Shown: in pieces, positions 15,713 through 24,383 of the stretch | How positions within the stretch are numbered: the first letter of the stretch is position 1 | How the letters are laid out: each line of letters opens with the position of its first letter | NCBI GenBank assembly: GCA_050260355.1 | Contig: JBLNBZ010000139.1 | Location: forward strand, 1 to 27,393 | DNA: 27,393 bases | Reading direction: 5' to 3' | From: CADEFX01 sp050260355 | GTDB lineage: Bacteria; Pseudomonadota; Alphaproteobacteria; Rhizobiales; Hyphomicrobiaceae | Notes under the pieces: model-generated | The model's input: the letters and a program-made list of their open reading frames with translations, nothing else | The model's database searches: none | Told to the model about the DNA's origin: nothing | Translations under genes and position numbers: made by a program

Positions 15713-17998
15713 ATGTTTGATATCCACACCGTAGAAGTCGAATGGGGTGGGCGGAAGCTCAGGTTAGAGACGGGACGCTTGGCGAGGCAGGCTGATGCTG
15801 CCGTTGTCGCCCAGTATGGAGAGACCAGCGTTCTTGCGACCGTTGTCGCAGAGAAAACCGTGCGGCCGGGGATCGACTTCTTCCCACTTACCGTCAACTA
15901 TCAGGAGCGCACGTATGCCGCCGGCAAGATTCCCGGCGGCTTTTTCAAGCGCGAAGGACGTCCATCCGAGAAGGAGACGCTGACGTCGCGCCTGATCGAC
16001 CGTCCGATCCGGCCGCTCTTCGTGGAGGGTTTCAAGAACGAGACCCAGGTCGTGGTCACCGTCCTCTCGCATGACATGGAGAACGATCCGGACATCGTCG
16101 CCATGGTCGCGGCATCGGCCGCGCTGACGCTGTCAGGCGTGCCCTTCCTGGGGCCGATCGGCGCCGCCCGCGTCGGCGTCGTCGACGGCCAGTTCGTGCT
16201 CAATCCATTGATCGATGAGATGGCCAACAGCGCCCTCGACCTCGTTATCGCCGGCACGCAGGACGCGGTGATGATGGTGGAGTCGGAGGCCAAGGAGCTT
16301 CCCGAGCAGCAGATGCTCGAGGCCGTCATGTTCGGCCATCGCGGCTTCCAGCCGGTGATCAACGCCATCATCCGGCTCGCCGAGAAGGCCGCCAAGGAGC
16401 CCTGGAACTTCCTGCCTGCCGATACGTCGGCCGAGAAGGAAAAGATGAAGGCGCTGATCGAGGCGGACCTGCGGGCCGCGTTCGCGACGCCTGAGAAGCA
16501 GAAGCGGAACGAGCTTGTCGAGGCAGCGCGCGCCAAGGCAATGACGGCGATGCTGCCGGCCGATGCTGACGCCAATCAGCAGGTGCTGCTCGCAGGCGTC
16601 TTCAAGAGCCTGGAATCCGACGTTGTGCGCGGTGACATCATCCGCACCGGTCGTCGCATCGACGGCCGCGACCTGAAGTCGGTGCGCCCGATCACGTCGG
16701 AAGTGCACGTGCTGCCGCGCACGCATGGCTCGGCCCTGTTCACGCGCGGCGAGACGCAGGCGCTGGTGGTGGCAACGCTCGGCACCGGAGAGGACGAGCA
16801 GTTCGTCGACGCGCTGGAGGGGACGAAGAAGGAGCGCTTCATGCTCCACTACAACTTCCCGCCCTTCTCGGTCGGCGAGACCGGCCGCATGGGTTCGCCC
16901 GGGCGGCGCGAGATCGGGCACGGCAAGCTTGCCTGGCGCGCTGTGCACCCGCTGCTGCCCGGACCCGAGGAGTTTCCCTACACGATCCGCGTGGTCTCCG
17001 AGATCACCGAGAGCAATGGCTCCTCGTCGATGGCGACGGTGTGCGGCACCTCGCTCGCTCTGATGGACGCGGGCGTGCCGCTGAAAGAGCCGGTCGCCGG
17101 CATCGCCATGGGCCTCATCAAGGAAGGCAACGACTTCGCCGTCCTGTCGGATATTCTCGGCGATGAGGACCATCTCGGCGACATGGACTTCAAGGTCGCG
17201 GGCACGCGCAACGGCGTCACCTCGCTGCAGATGGACATCAAGATCACCGGCATCACCGAGGAGATCATGCGCGTTGCGCTGGAGCAGGCGCACGCCGGGC
17301 GCATGCACATCCTCGGCGAGATGGCGAAGGCGCTGGGGACGGCGAGGACCGAGCTCGGCGAGCATGCGCCGCGCATCGAGACCATCAAGATCCCCGTCGA
17401 CAAGATCCGCGAGGTGATCGGCTCCGGCGGCTCGGTGATTCGCGAGATCGTCGCGGAGAGCGGCGCCAAGATCGACATCGAGGATGACGGCACCGTCAAG
17501 ATCGCGGCCGCCAAGCGCGAGGCGATCGAGGCTGCGCTCAACCGCATCAGGGGCATCACGTCCGAGCCCGAGGTCGGCCAGATCTACAAGGGCAAGGTCG
17601 TCAAGATCATGGAGTTCGGAGCCTTCGTGAATTTCTTCGGCTCCAAGGACGGCCTCGTGCACATCTCGCAGCTCACGCAAGGGCGGCCGCAGACGGTCGG
17701 CGAGGTGGTCAAGGAAGGACAGGAAGTCTACGTCAAGCTGCTCGGCTTCGATGATCGCGGCAAGGTTCGGCTGTCGATGAAGGTTGTGGACCAGGCGACG
17801 GGCCAGGAGCTGCCCCAGCCTCCGCGCGAGGCGCGCGAGGACGGTGGTGAAGGCGGCAACAGCGGCGGCCGCCGGCCCGATCGCGACGGCGGCGGCGAGC
17901 GGGGCGGTCGTGACCGCGGCGAACGCAGGGATCGCGGCCCGCGGGAGGGCGGTGGCGGGGAGCGCCGCGAGAGGCGTCCGCAGCGCGACTGGGACTAA
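15713..17998 (+). CDS. pnp: Polyribonucleotide nucleotidyltransferase (PNPase)
   Basis: PNPase degrades RNA 3' to 5' by phosphorolysis and is part of the degradosome. The 761-residue product has two RNase PH-like domains (about 1-220 and 305-540) linked by the alpha-helical domain. Family motifs seen include FFPLTVNYQERTYAAGKIPGG, TSRLIDRPIRPLF and FMLHYNFPPFSVGE. A KH domain follows near residue 560 (GSGGSVIREI), then an S1 domain at about 621-690. From about residue 695 the tail is rich in Gly, Arg, Asp and Glu, with RG and RR repeats, and ends RDWD. E. coli PNPase has 711 residues, so this tail accounts for the extra length. The gene is 112 bases after rpsO. Confidence 0.97.
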   Translation: MFDIHTVEVEWGGRKLRLETGRLARQADAAVVAQYGETSVLATVVAEKTVRPGIDFFPLTVNYQERTYAAGKIPGGFFKREGRPSEKETLTSRLIDRPIRPLFVEGFKNETQVVVTVLSHDMENDPDIVAMVAASAALTLSGVPFLGPIGAARVGVVDGQFVLNPLIDEMANSALDLVIAGTQDAVMMVESEAKELPEQQMLEAVMFGHRGFQPVINAIIRLAEKAAKEPWNFLPADTSAEKEKMKALIEADLRAAFATPEKQKRNELVEAARAKAMTAMLPADADANQQVLLAGVFKSLESDVVRGDIIRTGRRIDGRDLKSVRPITSEVHVLPRTHGSALFTRGETQALVVATLGTGEDEQFVDALEGTKKERFMLHYNFPPFSVGETGRMGSPGRREIGHGKLAWRAVHPLLPGPEEFPYTIRVVSEITESNGSSSMATVCGTSLALMDAGVPLKEPVAGIAMGLIKEGNDFAVLSDILGDEDHLGDMDFKVAGTRNGVTSLQMDIKITGITEEIMRVALEQAHAGRMHILGEMAKALGTARTELGEHAPRIETIKIPVDKIREVIGSGGSVIREIVAESGAKIDIEDDGTVKIAAAKREAIEAALNRIRGITSEPEVGQIYKGKVVKIMEFGAFVNFFGSKDGLVHISQLTQGRPQTVGEVVKEGQEVYVKLLGFDDRGKVRLSMKVVDQATGQELPQPPREAREDGGEGGNSGGRRPDRDGGGERGGRDRGERRDRGPREGGGGERRERRPQRDWD

Positions 17999-18040
17999 TG
18001 CAGATCCGCGCCTGCAGCGCGTAGCCGAGACCGAAGCGCC

Positions 18041-19018
18041 GTGAGATCGCTGCTGTCAGGATTTCTGGTGGCATTCGTAGTGGCGCTGAGTCTGGTTCGC
18101 GTGCTGTTGATCCCGAGCCTGGCGCGGCTCGTTCCCGATGTTCCCAATGAGAGGTCGCTGCACAGGGTGGCGATCCCGCGCACAGGCGGCGTGGGACTGC
18201 TTCTCGCGGCCGCCACAGGTTGGCTTGTGTTCGGCGAGGGCGCCCTAACCCCCGCGGCTGCGCTGGCGTCCGCGCTCGGCGCCATCTTCTTCATCGACGA
18301 CATACGGGGTCTTTCGGTTCCGCTGCGCTTCGGCGCGCAATTCGCAGCGGCGCTGCTGCTCGTGCTCTCGACTGGAATTCAGACCCTCTGGCTGCTGCCG
18401 CTGCTGGTGATCGGCATCGTCTGGTGCATGAACCTCTACAACTTCATGGATGGGTCCAACGGACTGGCCGGAGGCATGGCCGTGATCGGCTTTGGCGCCT
18501 ACGCAATTGCCGCCCACGCCGCGGAAGCTGAAAGTCTTGCGCTTGCCGCGGCGGTCATCGCGGGTGCCGCGCTCGGGTTCCTGATGTGGAATTTCGATCC
18601 GGCGCGCATCTTCCTGGGCGATGCTGGGTCGATACCGCTGGGCTTCCTGGCGGCCGCACTCGGACTTTTCGGCTGGCAGGCGAGCGTGTGGCCGTGCTGG
18701 TTTCCGCTTCTCGTGTTCTCGCCCTTCGTGCTCGACGCCACGCTGACGCTGGCGCAGCGGGCGATGCGCGGCGAGAAGCTGTGGCAGGCGCACAAGACGC
18801 ACTACTACCAGCGGCTGGTGCGCAGCGGTTGGGGGCACCGCAAGCTGGCGCTGGCCGAGTACGCACTGATGGCGGCAGTGGCGACGTCGGCGCTGTTGTT
18901 CAGAGAGGCCGGCTGGGGTGGCGTCGCGATGCTGCTGGTCGCGTGGGCGCTGGCTTACGCTGCCATCGCCGTCGCCATCGATCGGCGCTGGGCGCGGTTC
19001 GCCGGGGCGGAGCCGTAG
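18041..19018 (+). CDS. Polyprenyl-phosphate sugar-1-phosphate transferase (WecA/MraY family)
   Basis: This 325-residue polytopic membrane protein belongs to the family that transfers a sugar-1-phosphate from a UDP-sugar to undecaprenyl phosphate, starting O-antigen or other surface glycan chains. Family motifs are in order: FIDDIRG (Asp86-Asp87), NLYNFMDGSNGLAGG (residues 131-145), FLGDAGS (Asp194 region) and AHKTHYYQRL (about 250-259), the conserved cytoplasmic His motif. About ten hydrophobic helices are apparent. The start is GTG at 18041, 42 bases after the pnp stop, with no terminator seen between them, so read-through from pnp is possible. It resembles WecA/WbpL-type initiating transferases more than MraY, but the sugar is unknown. 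No other glycan genes are in the window. Confidence 0.88.
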   Translation: MRSLLSGFLVAFVVALSLVRVLLIPSLARLVPDVPNERSLHRVAIPRTGGVGLLLAAATGWLVFGEGALTPAAALASALGAIFFIDDIRGLSVPLRFGAQFAAALLLVLSTGIQTLWLLPLLVIGIVWCMNLYNFMDGSNGLAGGMAVIGFGAYAIAAHAAEAESLALAAAVIAGAALGFLMWNFDPARIFLGDAGSIPLGFLAAALGLFGWQASVWPCWFPLLVFSPFVLDATLTLAQRAMRGEKLWQAHKTHYYQRLVRSGWGHRKLALAEYALMAAVATSALLFREAGWGGVAMLLVAWALAYAAIAVAIDRRWARFAGAEP

Positions 19019-19043
19019 GACACACCCACGACACCGCCGCCGA

Positions 19044-19062
19044 TCTCCCCGTATGGGGAAGA
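19044..19062. terminator. Possible bidirectional hairpin between convergent genes
   Basis: TCCCC (19046-19050) and GGGGA (19055-19059) pair around a four-base loop, extendable outward with one bulged A. It lies between the convergent sugar-phosphate transferase and SDR genes. There is no U-run on either strand, so termination is only a guess from position. Confidence 0.3.
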
Positions 19063-19082
19063 GCCGAGATGGTGCTGCGCGT

Positions 19083-19832
19083 TCAGTACGTGGCGCGGCC
19101 GCCGGAGATGTCGAACACACCGCCGGTGGTGAAGGAGTTGTCCTCCGATGCCACCCAGGCAACGAGCGCGGCGATCTCCTCGACGGTAACGAAACGGCCG
19201 CGCGGAATCTTCGACAGCATGAAGTTGATATGCTGCTCGGTGATCTGGTCGAAGATCGCCGTCTTGGCGGCCGCGGGGGTGATGCAGTTGACGGCAATGT
19301 TGCGGTTGGCGAGCTCCTTGCCGAGCGATTTCGTCAGGGCGATCACGCCGGCCTTCGAGGCTGAATAGTGGGCCGCATTGGGATTGCCCTCCTTGCCGGC
19401 GATCGAGGCGATGTTGACGATGCGGCCGTAGCTCTGCTGGATCATGTGCGGCACCACGGCCTTGCAGCACAGGAAGGGGCCGTCGAGGTTGACGCGCATA
19501 ACCTTGCGCCACTCCTCGACCTCGGTTTCCCACGTAGTCGCGTTGGCGCCGGCGATGCCGGCGTTGTTGACGAGGATATCGATCCGGCCGAACGCCTTCA
19601 GCGTAGCATCGCGCGCTTTCTCGACCGCGCCGAGGTCGGTCACGTCGACGCCGACGGCGATCACATCCTTGCCGAGCGCGGATGCGGTTTTCTCGGCAAG
19701 CGCCTTGTCATGATCCCAGATGGCGACCTTCGCGCCGGAAGCGAGAAAGCGCTCGGTTACGGCCCTGCCGATCCCTTGTGCGCCGCCGGTGACTGCCGCA
19801 ACGCGGCCCTTGAGATCGATCGAGTTGGCCAT
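19083..19832 (-). CDS. SDR-family NAD(P)-dependent dehydrogenase
   Basis: This 249-residue classical short-chain dehydrogenase has the TGGAQGIG nucleotide-binding motif (residues 15-22), NNAG (89-92) and the catalytic Ser143, Tyr156 and Lys160 in ASIAG and YSASK. It ends with the GGVFDISGGRATY segment common to FabG-like enzymes. Sequence style, including IASIAGKEGNPNA, resembles dehydrogenases acting on sugar acids such as 2-keto-3-deoxy-L-rhamnonate or L-fuconate, rather than the housekeeping fatty-acid FabG. It is the last gene of the minus-strand run, 27 bases after the otnC-like gene, with GGAGAGAGG before its ATG. Context suggests it oxidises an acid-sugar (tetronate-type) substrate for the OtnK/OtnC pair. 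That role is inferred; no other dehydrogenase is nearby. Confidence 0.88.
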   Translation of the reverse strand: MANSIDLKGRVAAVTGGAQGIGRAVTERFLASGAKVAIWDHDKALAEKTASALGKDVIAVGVDVTDLGAVEKARDATLKAFGRIDILVNNAGIAGANATTWETEVEEWRKVMRVNLDGPFLCCKAVVPHMIQQSYGRIVNIASIAGKEGNPNAAHYSASKAGVIALTKSLGKELANRNIAVNCITPAAAKTAIFDQITEQHINFMLSKIPRGRFVTVEEIAALVAWVASEDNSFTTGGVFDISGGRATY

Positions 19833-19859
19833 GGCCTCTCTCCGGTGGGTTGTTGACTG

Positions 19860-20498
19860 TTAGGTGGGGAAGCGGCGGCGCAGCTCGGCCACCTGATCGT
19901 CGGTCAGCGTGCGCACCTTTTCCTGGCGCAGCATGAGAAAGAGGCGCGCGGTCTCCTCCAGCTCCTCGATGGCGTCCTGCGCTGCCGAAAGGCTCGAGCC
20001 GGCGACGACGGGACCGTGATTGGCGAGCAGCACGGCATGGTGCTTGCCGGCAAGCTCGCTGACCGCGTCGGCGAGCGTTGCGTCGCCCGGCGGGTAATAG
20101 GGCACGAGCGGCAACTTGCCGATGCGCATCACATAGTAGGCAGTGATGGCGGGCAGGCAGTCGGCATGGTCGATGCCATCGAGGCAGCTCACCGCCACGG
20201 AGTGAGTCGAATGCAGGTGCACGACGGCGCCGGACTTCGGCCGCTTCTCGTACATGGTGACGTGCAGGAAAGCTTCCTTGGTCGGCGCATCGCCGCCCAC
20301 CAGCTTGCCCGCCTGGTCGAGCTTGGAGAGCCGCGCGGGATCGAGGGTGCCGAGCGATGAGCCTGTCGGCGTCATCAGCCAGCCGCCGTCGGGCAGAGCG
20401 ACCGAGATATTGCCGGTCGAGCCGTGTGTGAGCCCGCGGTTGAAAAGCGATGCGCCTGCCGTGCAGATCTGCTCGCGCAGCTTCGACTCCGCGCTCAT
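19860..20498 (-). CDS. otnC: Class II aldolase/adducin-fold enzyme, 3-oxo-tetronate 4-phosphate decarboxylase-like
   Basis: The 212-residue protein has the zinc-dependent class II aldolase fold. TGNIS lies at residues 28-32, a presumed catalytic Glu75 in PTKEAFLH, metal ligands His94 and His96 in VVHLHSTHS, and a third ligand His161 in ANHGP. In OtnK/OtnC modules this enzyme decarboxylates 3-oxo-tetronate 4-phosphate to dihydroxyacetone phosphate and CO2. The assignment rests on pairing with the kinase gene, whose stop overlaps this start as ATGA (20495-20498), a sign of coupled translation. Fuculose- or rhamnulose-phosphate aldolase activity cannot be excluded from sequence alone. The larger open frame extending upstream overlaps otnK and is not coding. 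Confidence 0.85.
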   Translation of the reverse strand: MSAESKLREQICTAGASLFNRGLTHGSTGNISVALPDGGWLMTPTGSSLGTLDPARLSKLDQAGKLVGGDAPTKEAFLHVTMYEKRPKSGAVVHLHSTHSVAVSCLDGIDHADCLPAITAYYVMRIGKLPLVPYYPPGDATLADAVSELAGKHHAVLLANHGPVVAGSSLSAAQDAIEELEETARLFLMLRQEKVRTLTDDQVAELRRRFPT

Positions 20499-21757
20499 GC
20501 CAGACGATCCCACGCTTTGAGGAAGAAGTCGGGAGCACCGAAGTTGCCGCTCTTGAGAGCAAGGACGAGGTCGCGGCCGACGGCGCGCGTCCACGGTACG
20601 CCAGGGTCGATCTCGGGTCCGATCTCCAGCGCGGTCACGCCGAGGCTGTTGACGACAGCACCCGAGGTCTCGCCGCCCGCGATGATCATGCGGGTGAAGC
20701 CTGCGCTTGCCAGCGCCTTGGCGGTAGCGGCGAGGGTCTGCTCGATCATGGAGCCGGCGCTCTCGCGCCCGAGCCTGTCCTGGACTTTGCGCACGGCCGC
20801 AGGATCGGCGCTCGAATAGATGAGGACCGGCTTGTCGGCGGATTGCTTCTGCGCCCAACCGGCGAGCGTTGTGCCGGAAAGCTGTCCCTTCTCGATCTCG
20901 AACGGGTCGACCTCGAAGGCCGGGATGCCGGCACCCTTCGCGGCTGCAACCTGTCCGCGGGTCGCCTCTGAGCAGCTTCCTGCGATGATGACCGCGCGGC
21001 CTTTCGGAGCCTCGAGCTTGGCCGGCGCCGCAACGGATTTCATCAGGCCCTTGCGGACGAAATTGCCTGGCACGCCGAGCGCGACGCCCGATCCGCCGGT
21101 GATGAGCGGCATATCAGCGGCGGCCGTACCCATGTCGAGGAGGTGCTTGTCGGTAATGGCATCGACGATGAGGAAGCGCTTGCCCTCGGCCGCCGCGGCC
21201 ACGAACGCCTTCTCGATGGCTGCGGCGCCCTGATCGACGACGGCGAAGGGAATAAGGCCGACCGGCAGCTTCGTCTGCCGCTGAAGCACGCGCACGAGGT
21301 TGGAATCGCGCATGGGCGTCAACGGATGATCCTTCATTGGGCTCTCCGCCAGCGGGACATCGCCGACGAACAGGTTGCCCATGTAGACCGTGCGCTTGTT
21401 GGTCGGGAAGGCAGGACAGGCGATAGCGAGCCCGCCATTCACGCGGGCCAGCAACGCCTCTGCCACCGGCCCGATGTTGCCCTGATCGGTGGAGTCGAAG
21501 GTCGAGCAGTACTTGAAGAAGAGCTGTCTGGCGCCGAGCGCCAGCAAGGCGTCGGCGCTTTTCAGCGACAGATCGATCGCCTCACCGACCGGACAGGTGC
21601 GCGTCTTCAGCGCCACGACGACCGCGTCGAAACCGTCGAGGCCGCTGTCCTTGCCCGGGATCTGCATCACCTGCACGGTGCGCATGCCGGCGCGCGTCAG
21701 CATCAGCGCGAGATCGGTCGCGCCCGTCAGGTCGTCGGCGATGCAGCCCAAAAGCAC
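20495..21757 (-). CDS. otnK: Four-carbon acid-sugar kinase (DUF1537 family), 3-oxo-tetronate kinase-like
   Basis: This 420-residue protein is a member of the DUF1537 kinase family, in which OtnK phosphorylates 3-oxo-tetronate at C4. The N-terminal substrate-binding domain starts with the family motif ADDLTGATD (residues 7-15). The C-terminal nucleotide-binding domain contains GGSGVALG, IIAGSCSEATRGQ and IIAGGETSGAV. The start is GTG at 21757, set by GGAGGA six bases upstream. The gene follows the acyl-CoA synthetase by 66 bases on the same strand and is coupled to the otnC-like gene. Characterised modules usually include an LtnD-type dehydrogenase and sometimes the isomerase OtnI; neither is seen here. 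The precise tetronate used (erythronate or threonate type) cannot be told. Confidence 0.9.
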   Translation of the reverse strand: MLLGCIADDLTGATDLALMLTRAGMRTVQVMQIPGKDSGLDGFDAVVVALKTRTCPVGEAIDLSLKSADALLALGARQLFFKYCSTFDSTDQGNIGPVAEALLARVNGGLAIACPAFPTNKRTVYMGNLFVGDVPLAESPMKDHPLTPMRDSNLVRVLQRQTKLPVGLIPFAVVDQGAAAIEKAFVAAAAEGKRFLIVDAITDKHLLDMGTAAADMPLITGGSGVALGVPGNFVRKGLMKSVAAPAKLEAPKGRAVIIAGSCSEATRGQVAAAKGAGIPAFEVDPFEIEKGQLSGTTLAGWAQKQSADKPVLIYSSADPAAVRKVQDRLGRESAGSMIEQTLAATAKALASAGFTRMIIAGGETSGAVVNSLGVTALEIGPEIDPGVPWTRAVGRDLVLALKSGNFGAPDFFLKAWDRLA

Positions 21758-21823
21758 GGTCGTTCCTCCAGTGCAGTCTCGTTGCGACTGAGCCGCGATC
21801 GCCCGGCCGCGAGGCGCGCGGTG

Positions 21824-23362
21824 TCAGGTGCTCTTGTCCGCCGTCTCGGCCTTCAGCAGCTCCCTGAGCTCGGTCTTCAGTATCTTGCCATAGTTGTTCT
21901 TCGGCAGCGTCGCGACAAAGCGGTAGCCTTTCGGGCGCTTGTAGCGGGCGATGTTGTCGAGGCAGGTCCGGTCCAGCGCCTGCGCCGACAGCTCGGCGCC
22001 GGGCCGGCCGACGACGTAGGCGATCACCTCCTCGCCCCAGTCGGGATGCGGGCGCGAGACGACGGCCGCCTCCAGCACGCCGGGATGCGCCAGAAGCACC
22101 TCCTCGATCTCGCGCGGATAGATATTGGAGCCGCCGGAGATGATCATGTCTTTGGAGCGATCCTTGAGGGTCAGGAACCCGTCCTCGTCCACAGCCCCGA
22201 GATCCCCGGTCCACAGCCAGCCGTCCCGAAGCGACTTGGCGGTGGCCTCCGGGTTGCCCCAGTAGCCCTTCATCACGCAGTCGCTCTTGGTGACGACCTC
22301 GCCGATCTCGCCGGGGGGAAGCTCGCGTCCACTCTCGTCGACCACCTTGAAAGCGACACCGGTCCTCGGAATGCCGACCGAGGCGAGCCTCTGCTCGTAG
22401 CGTTCATGGCCGGTGTCGGCGTGCAGGGCCTTGGAGACGCCGGTGATGGTCATGGGGCTCTCGCCCTGGCCGTAGAGCTGATACAGCTTGGGGCCGAACA
22501 GCTCGAGCGCCCTCTTGAGGTCCGCCATGTACATCGGGGCGCCGCCGTAGGCGATGGTCTTGAGGTTGCGCGTGTCGGCCGAGCCGGCGCGAGCATGATT
22601 GATAAGGCGCGAGACCATCGTCGGCGCCGCGAACATCGACACGTTCGGGTAGCGCTCGAGCGCGTCGTAAATGCGATCGGGCTCGAACGAGCCCGGGACG
22701 ATGACGTTGTGGGCGCCCTTGGAGATGAAGGCGAGGCCGTAAAGACCCGAGCCGTGTGAGAGCGGCGCGGCGTGGAAGATCGTGTCGGTGTGATCGATGT
22801 GGTCGATGTCGGCGTAGTAGCACTGGACTGCGAACAGCAGGCTGCGCTCGGTGAGGATGGCGCCCTTCGGCCGTCCGGTCGTGCCGCTCGTATAGAAGAG
22901 CCAGGCTTCGTCCGTGGATGCGTCTGGCACAGTCCTGCAGGGATCGCCCGAGAGCAGCGCCCGGTAGTCGGCGCTTGCCGTCGCGATGACGGGCGGAAGG
23001 GAGCTGCCGGCCGGCAGCTCGGCCAGCTTGTCGAGCAGGCTCGGGCCCACGACGCAGAGCGAGGCGCCGCAGTTGTCGAGGATCCACTGCAGCTCCTTGG
23101 GGTGCAGCTTGGCGTTGATCGGCACGGCGGTCAGGCCGGCGCGCCAGGCACCGTAAAGGACGGGCATGAACTCGAGGCAGTTGTCCATCCAGATGCCGAC
23201 CCGCTGGCCTGCCTCGAGGCCATGCCGCTTCAGCAGCGATCCCGCAATGCGGGCTACCTGATCCTCCAATTCGGCATACGTAATGGTCGTATTCTCGGCC
23301 GTAATCGCCGGCCGAGCGGGAAATACCCGGGCAACCGCTTGTAGGACGAGCGAAAGGTTCAT
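21824..23362 (-). CDS. AMP-forming acyl-CoA synthetase
   Basis: This 512-residue member of the ANL adenylate-forming superfamily activates a carboxylic acid with ATP and CoA. The ATP-binding loop YTSGTTGRPKGA is at residues 158-169, the YGQGE motif in mid-protein, then GYWGNPEAT, WTGDLG, and the hinge region RSKDMIISGGSNIYPREIEE near residue 400. The C-terminal catalytic lysine is Lys493 in NYGKILK. Length fits the medium-chain acyl- or 4-coumarate-CoA ligase-like group; the acid cannot be predicted reliably. It is divergent from the enoyl-CoA hydratase/HMG-CoA lyase/acyl-CoA dehydrogenase genes, so it may feed that pathway, although it is co-directional with the acid-sugar module. The start at 23362 lacks a strong ribosome-binding site. 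The much longer open frame upstream is antisense to other genes. Confidence 0.93.
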   Translation of the reverse strand: MNLSLVLQAVARVFPARPAITAENTTITYAELEDQVARIAGSLLKRHGLEAGQRVGIWMDNCLEFMPVLYGAWRAGLTAVPINAKLHPKELQWILDNCGASLCVVGPSLLDKLAELPAGSSLPPVIATASADYRALLSGDPCRTVPDASTDEAWLFYTSGTTGRPKGAILTERSLLFAVQCYYADIDHIDHTDTIFHAAPLSHGSGLYGLAFISKGAHNVIVPGSFEPDRIYDALERYPNVSMFAAPTMVSRLINHARAGSADTRNLKTIAYGGAPMYMADLKRALELFGPKLYQLYGQGESPMTITGVSKALHADTGHERYEQRLASVGIPRTGVAFKVVDESGRELPPGEIGEVVTKSDCVMKGYWGNPEATAKSLRDGWLWTGDLGAVDEDGFLTLKDRSKDMIISGGSNIYPREIEEVLLAHPGVLEAAVVSRPHPDWGEEVIAYVVGRPGAELSAQALDRTCLDNIARYKRPKGYRFVATLPKNNYGKILKTELRELLKAETADKST

Positions 23363-23569
23363 GGAATCCGATGCAACCGTGTCAGCCGTGAAACCAGGGT
23401 GGAAGGGGCGTCTGCGGACTGCCGAAACTGCCACCCGAAGCCGTCTGCCGCAAGCCGCCAGCGCGGGCTTTGCAAGGGGTGTCTCAGGGGTGATAGGTTG
23501 CGGCGCGCCCGCATCGGCCAAAAGCAGCGTCCGGCCCCCGGCCGCAGACAGCAAAAATCTGAGGAGACA
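23363..23569. promoter_or_regulatory. Divergent promoter region
   Basis: This 207-base gap separates the divergent acyl-CoA synthetase and enoyl-CoA hydratase genes and must hold both promoters. On the + strand TTGCAA (23470-23475) with a downstream GATAGG about 16 bases away is a weak candidate. No clear operator palindrome stands out, and no regulator gene is adjacent. Confidence 0.35.
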
Positions 23570-24364
23570 ATGAAATCGCAGTTCGAGACCATCACCTTTT
23601 CGGTCGGTGAGGACAAGGTCGGCCTGATCACGATGAACCGGCCCGAGGCACTCAACGCCATGAACACGGTCATGATGCGCGAGCTGCGCAACTGCTTCAT
23701 GGAATTCTACGTCGATCCGAACGTGGCCGCCTGCCTCGTCCTCACGGGGTCGGGCAATCGGGGCTTCTGCACCGGCGCCGATCTCAAGGAGCGCAAGGGT
23801 ATGACGGACGAGGCCTGGCGCCAGCAGCACGCCGTCGCCGAGCAGATGGTGCGTGCCATCGTCGACTGTCCGATCCCGGTCATCGCTGCGGTCAATGGAT
23901 TCGCATATGCGGGCGGCATGGAGATCACGCTCGCCTGCGACTTCGCCTATGCGGCCGAGCATGCGCGCTTTGCGCTGACCGAGGTGACCTTGGGCATCAT
24001 GCCGGGCGCCATGGGCACGCAGAACCTGCCGCGGGCCGTGGGGGTGCGTCGCGCCAAGGAAATCATTCTGACCGGTGCGCCGTTCTCGGCAGCGGAGGCT
24101 CTGGAGTGGGGCATGATCAACAAGGTCGTGCCGGGCGAGAAGCTGATGGATGAGGTGATGGCGACGGCGCGCAAGATCGCGGCCAATGCGCCGGTCTCCG
24201 TGCGTCAGGCCAAGAAGTCGATGGACAAGGCGACCGACCTCGACCGCGCCAACGGCTATGCCTTCGAGATCGAGGCCTACAACCGCACGGTCGTGACCGA
24301 GGACCGCCAGGAAGGCATCAATGCCTTCAACGAGAAACGCAAGCCGCAATACAAGGGCCGCTGA
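23570..24364 (+). CDS. Enoyl-CoA hydratase/isomerase-family protein
   Basis: The 264-residue crotonase-fold protein hydrates or otherwise transforms an enoyl-CoA. The oxyanion-hole segment NRGFCTGADLKE is at about residues 63-74. Both catalytic glutamates of true hydratases are present: Glu118 in AGGMEIT and Glu138 in ALTEVTLG, followed by MPGAMGTQNLPR. The start is fixed by GAGGAG (23561-23566) just before the ATG. It is first in a three-gene plus-strand run with an HMG-CoA lyase-like gene 19 bases downstream and an acyl-CoA dehydrogenase. That context makes 3-methylglutaconyl-CoA hydratase (leucine breakdown) a reasonable hypothesis, but family members have many substrates. Confidence 0.92.
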   Translation: MKSQFETITFSVGEDKVGLITMNRPEALNAMNTVMMRELRNCFMEFYVDPNVAACLVLTGSGNRGFCTGADLKERKGMTDEAWRQQHAVAEQMVRAIVDCPIPVIAAVNGFAYAGGMEITLACDFAYAAEHARFALTEVTLGIMPGAMGTQNLPRAVGVRRAKEIILTGAPFSAAEALEWGMINKVVPGEKLMDEVMATARKIAANAPVSVRQAKKSMDKATDLDRANGYAFEIEAYNRTVVTEDRQEGINAFNEKRKPQYKGR

Positions 24365-24383
24365 GGCATCGAGGAGAATCGAA

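Noticed and set aside
16133..17680. 515-codon minus-strand frame opposite pnp
   Set aside because: It is a mirror of strong codon bias in pnp, with no ribosome-binding site or domain.
21143..22759. 538-codon plus-strand frame opposite otnK and the acyl-CoA synthetase
   Set aside because: It spans two real minus-strand genes and their gap, and its composition is non-protein-like.
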